Assembly: GCA_949361645.1 (NCBI GenBank)
Contig: OX442418.1
Location: 12,817,279-12,881,278, forward strand
Direction: 5' to 3'
Origin: Spongilla lacustris
Lineage: Eukaryota > Porifera > Demospongiae > Spongillida > Spongillidae
Length of the DNA: 64,000 bases
The notes under the pieces are model-generated. The model searched no databases. It saw only the letters and a list, made by a program, of their open reading frames with translations, and was not told the origin of the DNA. Positions 13,101 to 26,646 of the stretch are shown here, one piece after another. Within the stretch, counting starts at the first letter, position 1; each line of letters starts with the position of its first letter. Position numbers and translations under genes: made by a program.

Positions 13101-16100
13101 TGAAACTAATTGGAAGGTTTTTATCTCAGTTTCACCTATCTAAGGATGTGAACATCTAATAAGTTGTATTAGGCTACCCAAATGTGCATTTTCAAAATTG
13201 TAAAAAGTTGACAGTATGACCAAAGTTGGTTTTTCTGGTAGGATACCAACTGCAGCTGTTTAAGAGCTTCACCTCACATTGCACCCAAATGAGAGTTTAT
13301 ACTGCCATTGTCCTGTACCTGTTGTACTAAATATATAATTGTATAGCTTTCACATTGTGTCACATCTGTAAGACCCCAATCACCAGTGCTGGAGCAAAAC
13401 CGATACGCCAGTCCTGTATCATATGAGAAAAATTGAATGCAGGTTAAAGCAAGGAGGCATTTCAACTCACCTGATACAGAGCCAATTCCTCTCTGGGGGC
13501 AGGGTAGAACACATGTTGAATTAAGGGCAGTACCAGGCCACTGTAGGCCCCACATAGTGTCATTCACAGGACTGCAACCATCTGAAACTGAATGCAGGTT
13601 GTATTAGACCTTGCATCTACATGTACATCTACTTTGCTGGAAATTTAACAATGCATATTTTAAAAGAATTTTTCATACACAAATGTGTACAATGGTAAAT
13701 AAAAATAAAAATATGCAAATATAATGATCAGTGTAGTTGAATTGGCAGAATTACAGCTGGCTTCCATTCACATCAACACCTCAAATAGCTATTATAATAA
13801 TAGTTTTGTTAAATATCATCCACTGTAAAACTCTGTAAGAATGACCGTTTCAGATGACATAAAAATAATTTTTCTAGTGCATAGGATCCTAACTATAACA
13901 GACCTGAATTTGCAAATGAAGAAGCCTATTTGCAAATGTAGGACTGTTATAGTTAGGATCCTACGTAACCTCATTGTAACATACTATACCTAATTTCCTT
14001 GCTTTTTGCAACACCAATTCTATATCCCACCAATCACTTTCTCGGTAGAGACTTTCAAGGTTTTGATCTACTTGTTCCCCTACATGTAATTTTTTTTTTT
14101 TCTCTGTCAGGAGTATTGACATATGGGACAGTTCACGCGAAAATTGCGCTTCGCATTTATGTTATAAAATTGCCTTGCGTTTGAATCACTATAACTTCCA
14201 AACGGTTAATGCTATCAACATCCTATTTTCAACACTTCATACCACACCATTTCTGTGTGGTAAAATACATTTTGGGGTCTTGCACTTGCTCCATGCCAGT
14301 ATTACAGCGTTCGATATCCCGCTTGGTTCAAACCCACTGTAACTTTCGGTAGGAGTAATGAAATCGCTTCAAATTCGGTTTTAGGTAGAGAGGTCCTATA
14401 CCTATCGATTTGTTCTGTTCGTTAATTTTTATGCCATCCATTACGGAGATACAGTTGATCAAACTACGTGCACATTTTCGCGCTCGATTCGCGCCAATGA
14501 TTTGGGCAAATGCGTTCCGCTCAATGTATGGGGAGGCGGGGATTATAACACTGGCGCGAATCAAGCGGGAAAACGTGCACGTTGTTTGTTCAACTGTATC
14601 TCCGTAACAGATGGCATAAAAATTAACGAACAGAACAAATCGATAGGTATAGGACCTCTCTACCTATAAACCGAATTTGAAGCGATTTCATTACTCCTAC
14701 CGAAAGTTACAGTGGGTTTGAACCAAGTGGGGTATCGAACGTTGTAATACTGGCACGGAGCAAGTGCAAGACCCCAAAATGTATTTTACCACACAGAAAT
14801 GGTGTGGTATGAAGTGTTGAAAATAGGATGTTGATAGCTTTAACCGTTTGGAAGTTATAGTGATTCAGACGCAAGGCAATTTTATAACATTTTATATATA
14901 AATGCGAAGCGCAATTTTCGCGTGAACTGTCCCATATAGTGATAGTTTTAAAACCTGGCAGCACAAGAGTGTCATAATAGCTTGGACTCAGTGTATTCAT
15001 TGGAATGTACATGGCACATGCTGTGCAGCTCTTTTTATTTTATGATATCGATACTTCTGTTGTTCTTCGGATAACTTAAACTCAAAAGTTCTCTTTGTTA
15101 ATGAGCCGTGCTGTTTGGCTTGGTCATCTCTGAACCATCTGTTGTATCTTTCAAACATGTTTACACAATTCCTGCAGCTGTGACACCACTACCACCTTCA
15201 TAAGTCACTTAATCACCAGCTAACCAAATTCAATTCAAATCCTACATACAGTGTTTGGAGTGTGTAAATACTCAATACACTGTTAGTAGCAGCATTTGAA
15301 GTGAAATTCTAAACTTTGATTATACACCACGTTAACTGAACTCAATCCTTTAAAAGCATTACTCCTTCAAAAATAATCCTAATTGATTGGTTTAGAAATG
15401 TTATTTGAGATTTAGGTCTGATGTTTGCGGTTTGCAAAGGAATCATAGCCAGCTTTCAAGTTATATACATATTTAAAAATGTGCATGTTTTGTTATACCT
15501 TTCTGAATGATACTATGCCCATTTTAAAAAGCCAGTACCATCAGATGGAAGGTAAAGAACTATGTCACAAAGGCAGAATTGTTAAGGAACAGGACACCCC
15601 CCCTCCCCCCAAGCCTTGCAACTATCCATTTCCTAAGTCAACAAAAATGAAAAAGCATCTCACCTCCACAGTATTTCCCATTATAACCAGTGTTGCAAAT
15701 ACAGTTTCCAATTCCAGAAGCACTACAACTACATGTTCCATGTCCACTGCAAAGTTGCCCAGTCTGAGGAAAGAAAGAAGCCTCCTCAAACACTGTAATT
15801 AACACATTCACTAATCCAACTTACTGGTAATGTTGTATCATAGCAATCACTTATGTTAGTGGGGCAATCACAGGCAGCACCCTGCCATGTCCAGCCGTAT
15901 GGTGTAGTGTCACATTCACAAGCCCCACACCCACATGGTCCCCTGCCTGCATAGGAATTATAAGCTTGTTGGTAAATTGGATTTCACCTTCATTGTGTGG
16001 TGGTGGTGTCTGTAACACAACTCTAGGCGGCAATGATTTACAACACTACTTACATGTGTTTTATTATTGTTCAAGGTAAGGAACACTGGCAACAGCATCT

Positions 16101-19100
16101 TTCCCATCCAGTAATGAGCATTATTTTTAAAAAAGAAATATGGTCATCCAAAATTGAGGACTCACCCCAAGGAGGTGCTAATAATGTGTGCAGCAAGTTT
16201 GTGTAGATGCCTATGTATTGGGCACCACAAGTAGCTTATAGTGTGTATACTGATAATTGTTTTACTAATTTTTTTCAAAATATTTATAACTGTCTCTGAA
16301 AAATAATCAGAAACAGGTTTCTGGGTGTCCTGTACTACATTGTGAATGAACAATTCTTATACATTGAAAATAAAGGTGTTTCTTCGCTAGACCACTATCC
16401 GGATTGGGGGTGTGTCCACACTAGCTAATTAGTATTCATTGACCAAACCGAATCGATGTAGTTGAGGGCGTATCCATTAAATACAAATAATCCTGAATTT
16501 GCTTTCCTTTACATCCGGACCTACCTCACCATATTAATACCAAGCTTTGGTACATAAAGTACACATAGGTTCTTCTGAGCATGTAAAATATCAAACAGAA
16601 TGACATCAAGCAAAAGGCAGCCATGCCATAATGTTCAAAGTCCATTTGCAGTATAAACTGCATTGAAATGGTCAATCTCAACCATACTGCTTTCACCATG
16701 CAGTGATATTTAGTGGACCAAGCTGTTCCCTTGTGCAAAAGACTGTACAATTACAGCTATTTTAGCTTCCTTGTAAAAAAAAAAAAAAAAAAAAAAAACT
16801 TACCACTGCAAATAAGTTTGTTAATATTGTTAAATGGACAGTTTAAAAAATTTGTACAAGCGCAGTTTCTTTCAGTGTATGAGGGAATGGCTGAAGCCTG
16901 TGGGGGAAGGTGAGTAAGTAACAAATTGAAGCCTTAACAGGTATCCTTACCGGCAAAATTCCACTGATGCTATTATTAGCAAAGCCACTAATATTAAGTA
17001 GTGTTAGTGGTATTGGAGGACAGTAACATGTGTCAATGGTAGAAACACATATGCCACCATTAAGGCAAGGTCCACTGCAGAAATAGTAGGATCAGTGGTA
17101 TGTAATAGAAAATAAAGTACAACACTTCAACTGCTATTCAAAAGCTGGATATAATTATACTATGCGAATAAAATGGTTTCCATCTACGATGCAGCTATAA
17201 TTATTGTGTGGTTTAATGATCTCACAACCATTGCAGCTGAATACAGCTTTGAAAATCTAGACAATGGTAGTATAAAAGTTTCGTAGCTTTGCTAATGATG
17301 TGAAAATTATACAGTTTCTGGTCACTTACCCACAAGATATCCCTTCACATGATGGTCCAGTTCTGTTAAGAGAAACCATTTCAATATACATATACATGTA
17401 GTTATATATGACTATCATTACATCAGTAGAGAAATTTGCTATCTGTTTGATAATTAATTTGTGAGTCTTTAATTCAAAGATTAAATAGTACAATTGTCTA
17501 AAAGACAGCAAAATAATGTCTATCATGGAATGTATGATAATGCTGCGACTTCAGCAGTGTGTTAATTACTATTATGCACTCTAAATAATTCTAAAGATAT
17601 ACTTCTTACAATTGCAGAAGTTCAGCCACATGACCATAAAAAAAGTTATTTTATACTTTATAGGCAGGCATACAGATGGTCAAAATTGTCCATATATAGG
17701 AGGCCATCATGCTCATATATCATCCAACACATGCAGCAATGCATCTACAACACTACAACTGATTCCATCAACTGATATCAATGCCATATGACGTGTTCTA
17801 TAACAAGTACCTATACTAAATCAATATTTATAGAATGTACTCTAGTCTACATGTACTAGACAAAGAATATACTTATAGAATGCACCCCAGTCTACTAGCC
17901 CAAGGATATAGATGGATGCAAGCATAAAATAGTACAAGTTCAGTGAGTGTATCAGGTGTATCAGTATAAGAAACCAAAGTTTAATCATGGTTGACACACA
18001 TTTATGTATGTATAAGGCATGAATAGTGTCATGAACCTAATAATCCAACCACTTACCTCTCTGGTCCGCACAGACACCCACCACATGTCAAATTTCCTTC
18101 ATAGCTACACAGTGGTGAAGACACATTCACAACCTGCAATGAGGTCCCACCAGGTTATAAATATTGCCAATGAGGTCACGCCAGGTTATAAATACTTCCA
18201 ATGAATGACCTCATACATCAGGTTATAATACTGCCAATGAGGTCACACCAGATATAAGGTTATATCACCATTAAGAGGTTACGCAAGACTATAATTATCA
18301 TACTAAGGTACAAACAGTTATGAATATCATCAACAATATCACCAACGAGGTCGCAATAAGTTATAAATTAGGTGCTATTAATACCACCAGTACAACATGT
18401 CATGCCATCACACTTATCAGATAGAAAAGGTATAACTGCTTACACTATCACATGAGCAGCCACATATCTTATTAACAGAAATAGTTGTTAATCCAAATCC
18501 AGGTACTGAAAACGTGAGTAAGCTTGGGGAGAGAGAGATATAGAGTTCAAAAAAGCTATTAAAAGCACGTCATTACGCACACATACCTTGGTGATGGTGA
18601 GCTGCAGTCTTTAAGTGTTAGCGTCACACTAAACTGAGCTATCTGGTTCAGATCAACATTGCTACACGTCTGCCCAACAGTAGTGGAATTGCTGTAGTAT
18701 AAAAGATACATGTATACATGTACTAGTATGCTCTCATTGTATGCCCCGTAAAGGTTCGGATGACCCCCCCCCCCACACACACACACACCCCTCTTTTGAC
18801 CCAAAAAGTGCTATCTGTTTATATGTGCACACAATATAAATGTGTTTGATTCTGAAAAATAAATTTAAATGACCCACCCCCTACTTATTATTTCCTATTT
18901 TACAAAATCATGTCTACACCCCTGAATCTACATGCACTCACTCTTGCATTGATTACTACATTTTTATACAGTAGATCAAGGGGATTCCCCAACCACTCAT
19001 TTGCCAGTGATTTGGGTGCTAATTAGTATTTTGTGATATCAAGGATCTTTCAAAAACCATTACAACATTGTGTTGCTCTACTAATCTCATCAAAGGTCAT

Positions 19101-19246
19101 GCTTCTACATGTAATAGAAACAGCAAATCAGATCCTGTGCTGCTGTAGTGCTCAAATTAAGATAAAATCTGCACCTGCTCTGCGATGTAATGCTGGTCAG
19201 ATTTTCCAGCCGCTTGTTACCACTTAGTCACTATTAAACACACACA

Positions 19247-19336
<90 letters not shown>

Positions 19337-22300
19337 TTTCCCTTCTAGATAGCTTGTTATTTATACAGGGTGTTTCTCAATCTAGTTTATAAATTAACCA
19401 CAAACAATTTATTGTTGCTAAATGCTCTAATAATGTGGGCTTAAATGCTGATGTAAACAAACTAAAATTTAATAATTAATTACTAAAATCAAAGAAATTA
19501 AAATTAACAAAACGAATTAATAATTCCCCACAATAACATACCATTTAAGAGGCATCCAACATTTCCTTGAATTTTAATAACATCAACTTGGCCGAATTTA
19601 TTAATAAATTCAAACCACTAAATCAAGATACATTGGCCCCTAAATCGAGTACATTGCGAAAATCAAAATTTCAATTTTGAATAACTTCTAAGCAGAAGTA
19701 GTTAATTTTTTTAATGAGTAGGAGTCTTGAGACTTTTATCAATATTAATTAACCATTAAAGATTATATTAATTTTATTTCACCAGCATGTCTTCTTTTGC
19801 TGTTAGAACTTTCAACAATAATTACCAATTAATTAACTGATTGTAGTTAATATGAACAATCTTCCTTGATTGAAAAACACCCTGTATATACCATAATGCA
19901 TTATAGTTTCATATCTACTTATCTCCTAGAAGTAACTGATGGCTAGATTTACAAGTATTGATAGATGGATTAAAATTTTGATACTTGTGGTATTACAAAA
20001 GTAATAATGTGAACACTATAAAGTGTGCTAAGCATTCCCAGTTATAAAGTATAATAAAGAGGACATAGTAGGAAAAACTGCAAGATGGAATTAAAAGACA
20101 CATAACCATTTTGCATAGCTACACATGTCCCAACTACTTCTTATACAAAAATATTGGAAAGGTCAAGCCAACACAAGAACACAACCAAAACACTCACCTG
20201 GGGCAGCTCACTTGAGAAAGTGATATGGTGATATCGCTCTCTGTTGGGAGTGTCAATGCAATAGTTTGAGCCACCTCCTGAAAATGTCCACACACACATG
20301 GATATGTAAATCTTAGAAGTGTAGCATAACTACATGTAATGTATGTCCTACACTGCAGATTACATCTAGTCAGTGGCATACATTGTATACAGTGCCAATT
20401 ACATTATATTACAGCAGATTGCATCGTGCATATCTTAGAGGTGTATGTGATTACATCGTGTAAATGCTGATTACATCATACATGATATACAGTTACATTA
20501 CATCCTCTAGTTGCACAGTGCTGAGTACATCATACTAGATTACACCATACCTGATATACAGTGTTGATTACACTCAGCAAGTTGGTAGCACCACTTAGCA
20601 CTGGTCTTGCAAATGCCTTAACACCAATGCTGTTAAACAAGTTCTGCATACCCTACAAATGAATAACACCAACCTTATGCATGTGATTAAAGCCAAAATT
20701 CCCAATAGATTTAAGTGTACCAATTGACAACGTAAAAGCCAGCTTTAAACATAGAAACACACCTTTATGGAAGTGCACATTACAATTGTGACAACAGCAC
20801 TGTTCACTATTACATTAACAATTTGAAACTATTGTTTTAAAAACGTAACATGTGCCTTCCAGGGAGCAGGTCTTTTAATTCTCCCTCACAACACCATTTA
20901 CACCATCAAAGGCAAAGGTCCACTAAAATGCTTTTTTTAGTTTGTATTATTTGCACTATCATAATTATTATCATACATTTTTATGTTGAAATCGAGGGGG
21001 GGGGGGGGGGGGGGCAAAAAACAAAGTGGAAGACACCATCCCCCAACAAAGTTGGGGGGGGGGGGGGGGGTCTTGGCCAAAAAAATTAAAAAAAAAAATT
21101 CATCACTTTTCTTAATTTTTTTTTTTGGAACTTTAGCTCACACTACAGCAACATAATGATGGAATCATATTGTTTGTAGTGTTCATGGGTGTCCAATTCG
21201 TGCAAAGATATGGCTTAACTGCCTATCTAGTGCGATTGTAAGCTATTTCATTGTGGAAAGCATATTATCACGTGACTGAGACACAATTCGTGGGCGTGGC
21301 CTTCATACCAATTCACTAACCAATAGTGCAACAATTGAAGCGTCGCAAAGCAATGTAAAGATAAAAACTATACTAACGCTACTAAGTAAGCCACGGATAC
21401 ACCTGGTACTAAGTAACATGCATGAGGTCACGCCTCACGCGAGCATGCCCCGCCTGCTATTGTTTAAACGAGTACTTTACCAAATCATGAACGATAATGC
21501 GTGCCGTTCTTCAAAATCTTGTTGGAGTACCGCAAACCTTAATTGATGGGCAGGGATGTAATATTCGATAGGCCTACAGCCTGTGCATTACGTCATGGCA
21601 CGAGAGACTGAGTATCACGAAATTCTATGGTACAAGTGAAACAGCGTCTCCAGCTGCAAGCAACGAAGTGACAACACCTACAACAGCAATCTACAACGAA
21701 GCCTGCTTTCAATTTGTAATATTATCTTAACTGTAGGTGTGGTCAATTGTCAATTACGTAATTATTTTAAGGGGCGTGGTCGAAAATGGGCGTGGTCGAA
21801 GGCGGAGGGGGGGGGGGGGGGGTTGACCTGGCCCTTGGTTTTAAGAATTTTTGGGATGGTGTCTATAACTTTTTTTTTTGCCCCCCCCCCCCTCGGTTGA
21901 AATAAATAAATATATAGAAAAAAGTATACAATCACGTACTGGTACAATAGTTACTAACATGTAGAATAGTTCTAGCTAACATTAGTGACAGCAAATATTA
22001 GTTAAAGCTAGTAATAGTTATACCTAACACAGTAGAATAGTTACGGTACAATACACTTCTATACTTACTCACCACATATGATTCCAGGCGTGTGCCACCT
22101 GTAATAAGTGGTACAATGGCAAAAATGGGGATGACTTGGTACGTATTCAGGAGGTTTGCAATCATACCCACACTGGGATAGTCCTGTGTGAGGGACACAG
22201 AAGTCAACAGCACTACCAACAGAACAGTGATCATACAAACACACACACACATGTAATGAGCACATAAATGCACATCTAGATGCACACTAATATGCAGGCA

Positions 22301-25300
22301 TAGTAAGTCCCTGTACTGTATATGCATGTCACAATAACAATAACACACACACAGGAACAGGGAATACATTTACATGTACAGAGCTGGCCCCAGCACTTCC
22401 CTTGGTATAGGGGTGCCTCAATGGCGATATTTCATCAACAAAACAACTTGGGCTTAGCTGCCATGGTAATTAGTGGCACATTTTCTCTGGTAGGCAAATT
22501 GCAACATTACAAGCATTACAAATTTGTCAACACTAGCTTAAACAATGGATGCTACCTACCGGAGAAAAAGGTGATTGTCCATGACAACTATATACATGTA
22601 CATGTATTATTACTATATGCCATACTCAAAACCTTTACAATCATAACACATACATGTACATGGCATATTGCTCACGCACATAGAGCAGTGAATCTTCGTT
22701 GTATATCTGCTCCCCAACAACACTTGGTATATAGTTTACCGAACTGGAGTAAGGCTTTAGGTGACATTTCCCATCGTATGCTTGATATATACCGGAAAGC
22801 TGAGGAGGTGGGGAGAAATGAAGAATGATGGTACCCCCAAAGCACAACTTCACACACAAGCACATACACGTCCATCTCCAGCAAGGTGAGGCTGGTCATC
22901 TGTTATAAACAATACCAGCCGCTGCAGACCCCGGTCTGGGCCTTCAGCACTGCGAGACCTCCATCCAAGCTGCTGTTCACAAGCAAGGACCTGAGCCAAT
23001 GCATCAAATGATGACTCGGGGAGATCAAAGTTTTTGGTGGTCTGAACATTGGGTAGCTAAAGGAAGGAGAAGGTACAGTTTAAAATCTGCCAGATGTGAT
23101 GAACATTCTACCGACATACAGAATGTGCATAAATAAAAATATCTCCTTTGAGAAGGTATGCCAGATATAGAATTAAGTTGTATGAAAGCAAAAAGGTAAG
23201 ATTTGAATGCAGTTATTGCTATCAACTGTGCTTCACAGTAACACTGAGCAAATACTGCAAGAGAACATGTACTACCTTCTCAATTTAGAAGGTCAGAATT
23301 ATGCTAAGAGGTGGAAGGACTGAAGGAAGTAAACTCACACTAAAGTTTGAAGTGAAGTTGACTCGATGGAAAAAGCTGTATTGAATAAAGTCTTCCCTGC
23401 CTGCTGTAAGCCTGCATAAATGAAATAATTCAAGAAATGTTCTTGACACACTGCACACCTTTGTCCAATCTCTAATCTGTCAATTTGTGCTTACATAAAA
23501 TTTTATCTCGGTTAAAATAAAACATGCCCGAGTAGGGAAACAAGTTTATCTGGCAGGATGAGTGCACAAGTGACATGCAGAGCCAGGCCTTGTGGGTGGT
23601 AATGTGACACTTCACCAACATAGGCAAACATGTGTTACTTATAACACCATTAATCCCTTCACAGAAATAATACCTCTCAATCCACACACATACACACACA
23701 CCACACACACATACACACAATGGTACAATAGCATTTTACACATCATTCTGAATATAGCAGCCAATGTATGGATTCTATACAGCAACCCTCCTCCCCCTCC
23801 CTGAACAACTTACGCTGCACAAGACGTGTCCCCAAAAATACAGGCTGCTGGGCCGTACTGTGAGAAGGGTTGAATTGGCTTATCATTGAAGGATCCAAAC
23901 CCAATTCTGACATTGGTTGTGATACTGGACACCTCTTGAGCTGTAGACAAAGACAATGTCCTAGATAGTCAAACATAGCTATACCGGTGCAGTGGGAATA
24001 CAAAGTTTAACCATCATGTGGCGAAAGTAGATCTATGGTTCAAACGTACTGTAATATTGAAAAGGGTACACTATGTACACACCAGGAGGGTGGCAACATG
24101 TATCTACCCACGAGGGTGGCAACATGTATGTACCCACGAGGGTGGCAACATGTGGTGTCATTCAAATATAGGCTACTGGTGCTTGCTCCAACTCCTGAAC
24201 GCATCGTTTTTGAACTGCACAATTTAGTAAGGTATAAAAGTTGGCTTGCCATTGGATTCATCACAGCAGCCCCCTCCTCCTTTACTTTGTTGTAGAGGGA
24301 CACCAGTGTGGCATCAAATCGTAGTCCTCTTTAACCAGGGAGTGGGGGTGGGGGAGTGTTCACAGTGGTCAGATATACGTGAATAACTTTTGGTAGTTGC
24401 TTCGAATTTGGTTTGTAGGTAGAGAGGTCCTTTACCTATCGATTTGTTCTGTTTGTTAATTTTTATGCCATCCGTTACGGAGATACAGTTGAACAAACTA
24501 CATCGCTGAAATTTGAAGCGATTTGATTACTCCTACCGAAAGTTATGGCAGGTTTTCAACCAGGTGGGGTATTGAACGTTGCAATACTGGCCATCAAAGA
24601 GCAAGTGCAAGACTCCTTAATGTATTTTAACATAGAGAAATGGTGTAGTATGGAGTGTTGAAAATAGGAAGTTAACAGCCCAAACCGTTAGGAAGATATA
24701 GTGATTTGAATAGGATGCTATATATATATATAAATTCACAAGCATCAAAATCTCATAAAACGTATACCGGTATATATCATAATGTTTTAAAAATCCTTTG
24801 CAATTGAATCATTATACATGTAACTCCCGAACAGTTAACGCTATCAACTTCCTTTTTTCACTTCATAACTACACCATTTCTCTATGGTAAAATACATTTT
24901 GAGATCTTGCACTAGCTCCGTGCCAGTATTGCAATGTCTGATATACTCAAGGGTTCAAACCTGCCATAAATTTCGTTAGGAGTAATCAAATCACTTCAAA
25001 TTTGGTTTGTAGGTAGAGAGATCTTTTACCTATCGATGTGTTTTGTTTGCTAATTTTTATGCCATCCGTTATGAAATACAGTTGAACAAAGTATGGACAA
25101 GTTTTCCCACTTGATTCGAAACAATGTTATAATCCCCGCCTCCCCATATGCAACTTGTCCAAATCACAGTTTGTTCAACTGTATATGACATAAAAATTAA
25201 ATTAACGAACAGAACAAATCGATAGGTATAGGACTGCTCTACCTACAAACCGAATTTGAAGCAATTTGATTACTCCTGCTGAAAATTATGTGGTTTTGAA

Positions 25301-26592
25301 CCTGGTGGAGTATCGAACATTGCAATACTGGCACGGAGCTAGTGCAAGACCCCAAAATACATTTTACCATAGAGAAGAAATGGTGTGGTATGAAGTGTGC
25401 TGAAAATAGGTATTAACTGTTCTGGAGGTATAATGATTCAAATGCAAAGGACTTTTATAACATTGTTACCCTTGCCAGTACATCATCCCAGGAAGTATCA
25501 ATACATAAGCAGCCATATTGTTTTGGACCAAAGCGTGTGCTTTATTTAGAAATTTGTGTTTTATACAACGAGATGTGTGCACTTAGTCCTTCTCTTATTC
25601 CTTTTTTATATGTATTGTTGTTTTGTGTACATTGTGTGTAGTCTAGTTGAATTGTTTTATAATAAATAAATAAATATTTTAATCAATGATTACAATAAAT
25701 GACAAACAAGATATATCCTTAAAATTAAGACACAAATTTTTTTTTTTTAAATAAAAATAAAAATAAAGTGCATATACGACGATGATGTAAATCTAACCAT
25801 TTCATTTGGTTCCAAGTATATGTACATGTGCTTAAAGTTATGAATACAATTAAATAGGCTGTGATTTTTTTTTTCACCAGTCTAAGTTGTTCTTATTACA
25901 TCATTCATACATAATGGAAACACAAATTCTAAATAACGCACACATTTTGCACCAAAACAATATGGTTGCTAATGTTTTGAACCTTCCTGGGATGACGTTG
26001 GTTGCTTTGTGGTTTCTTCAAACCCAGAAGATTACATTTGCTTCCAGTACATGTACACAGGGCAGTAAAAGTACTATGGAAAATTCTTTATTTTTAAAAA
26101 CAAGGACATTAATTATATTTTTAAACAGTCCTTAATTTAACTTTGTTGACTTCACAGTACTTACCAATAGCTTGTGAAACATTCTTCACAGATTTCAATG
26201 GCCCTCCCATAGAATCAGACAGGTCCATCAAGATGTATAAGTCCAAAGGAGTGTTGGGTAGGGACACAACACTGATATTGATAGTCAGTGGATCACCTGC
26301 CAAAGGATGATGACATTTTGTGACCAGTGGCCTGTCAGTGACCTACCACAACTTCATACCTGCTCTCAGAGAAATGCTTGGGGTAGTGCTGAATATGGAA
26401 TCTGTTGGCATCTGAATTACAAAGGTAATGTACAGATTTGTAAAAAAAGACGAGTTTGTACACTGAAAACGCATACATGTAATACATACACACACAAAAA
26501 AAGTGTATGTACTGGAAAACACACATAAGCATACAAAAATGCATCACAAGTGTGCACATGTGTATGTGCATGCATGTTATGTATGCACCCAT

Positions 26593-26646
<54 letters not shown>

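Noticed and set aside
9070..13581. Independent adhesion GPCR gene next to a separate integrin beta gene
   Set aside because: No start codon or signal peptide exon precedes the HRM exon, no integrin 3' end exists on this strand, and the splice phases across the gap match. Kept as the main alternative to test.
14328..15012. Open frames around 14.3-15.0 kb
   Set aside because: They fall in the arms of the palindromic MITE or its flank; mirrored frames on both strands show they are by-products.
22322..22828. 168-residue plus-strand open frame
   Set aside because: Overlaps betaI exons of the minus-strand fusion gene in antisense, with no recognisable domain.
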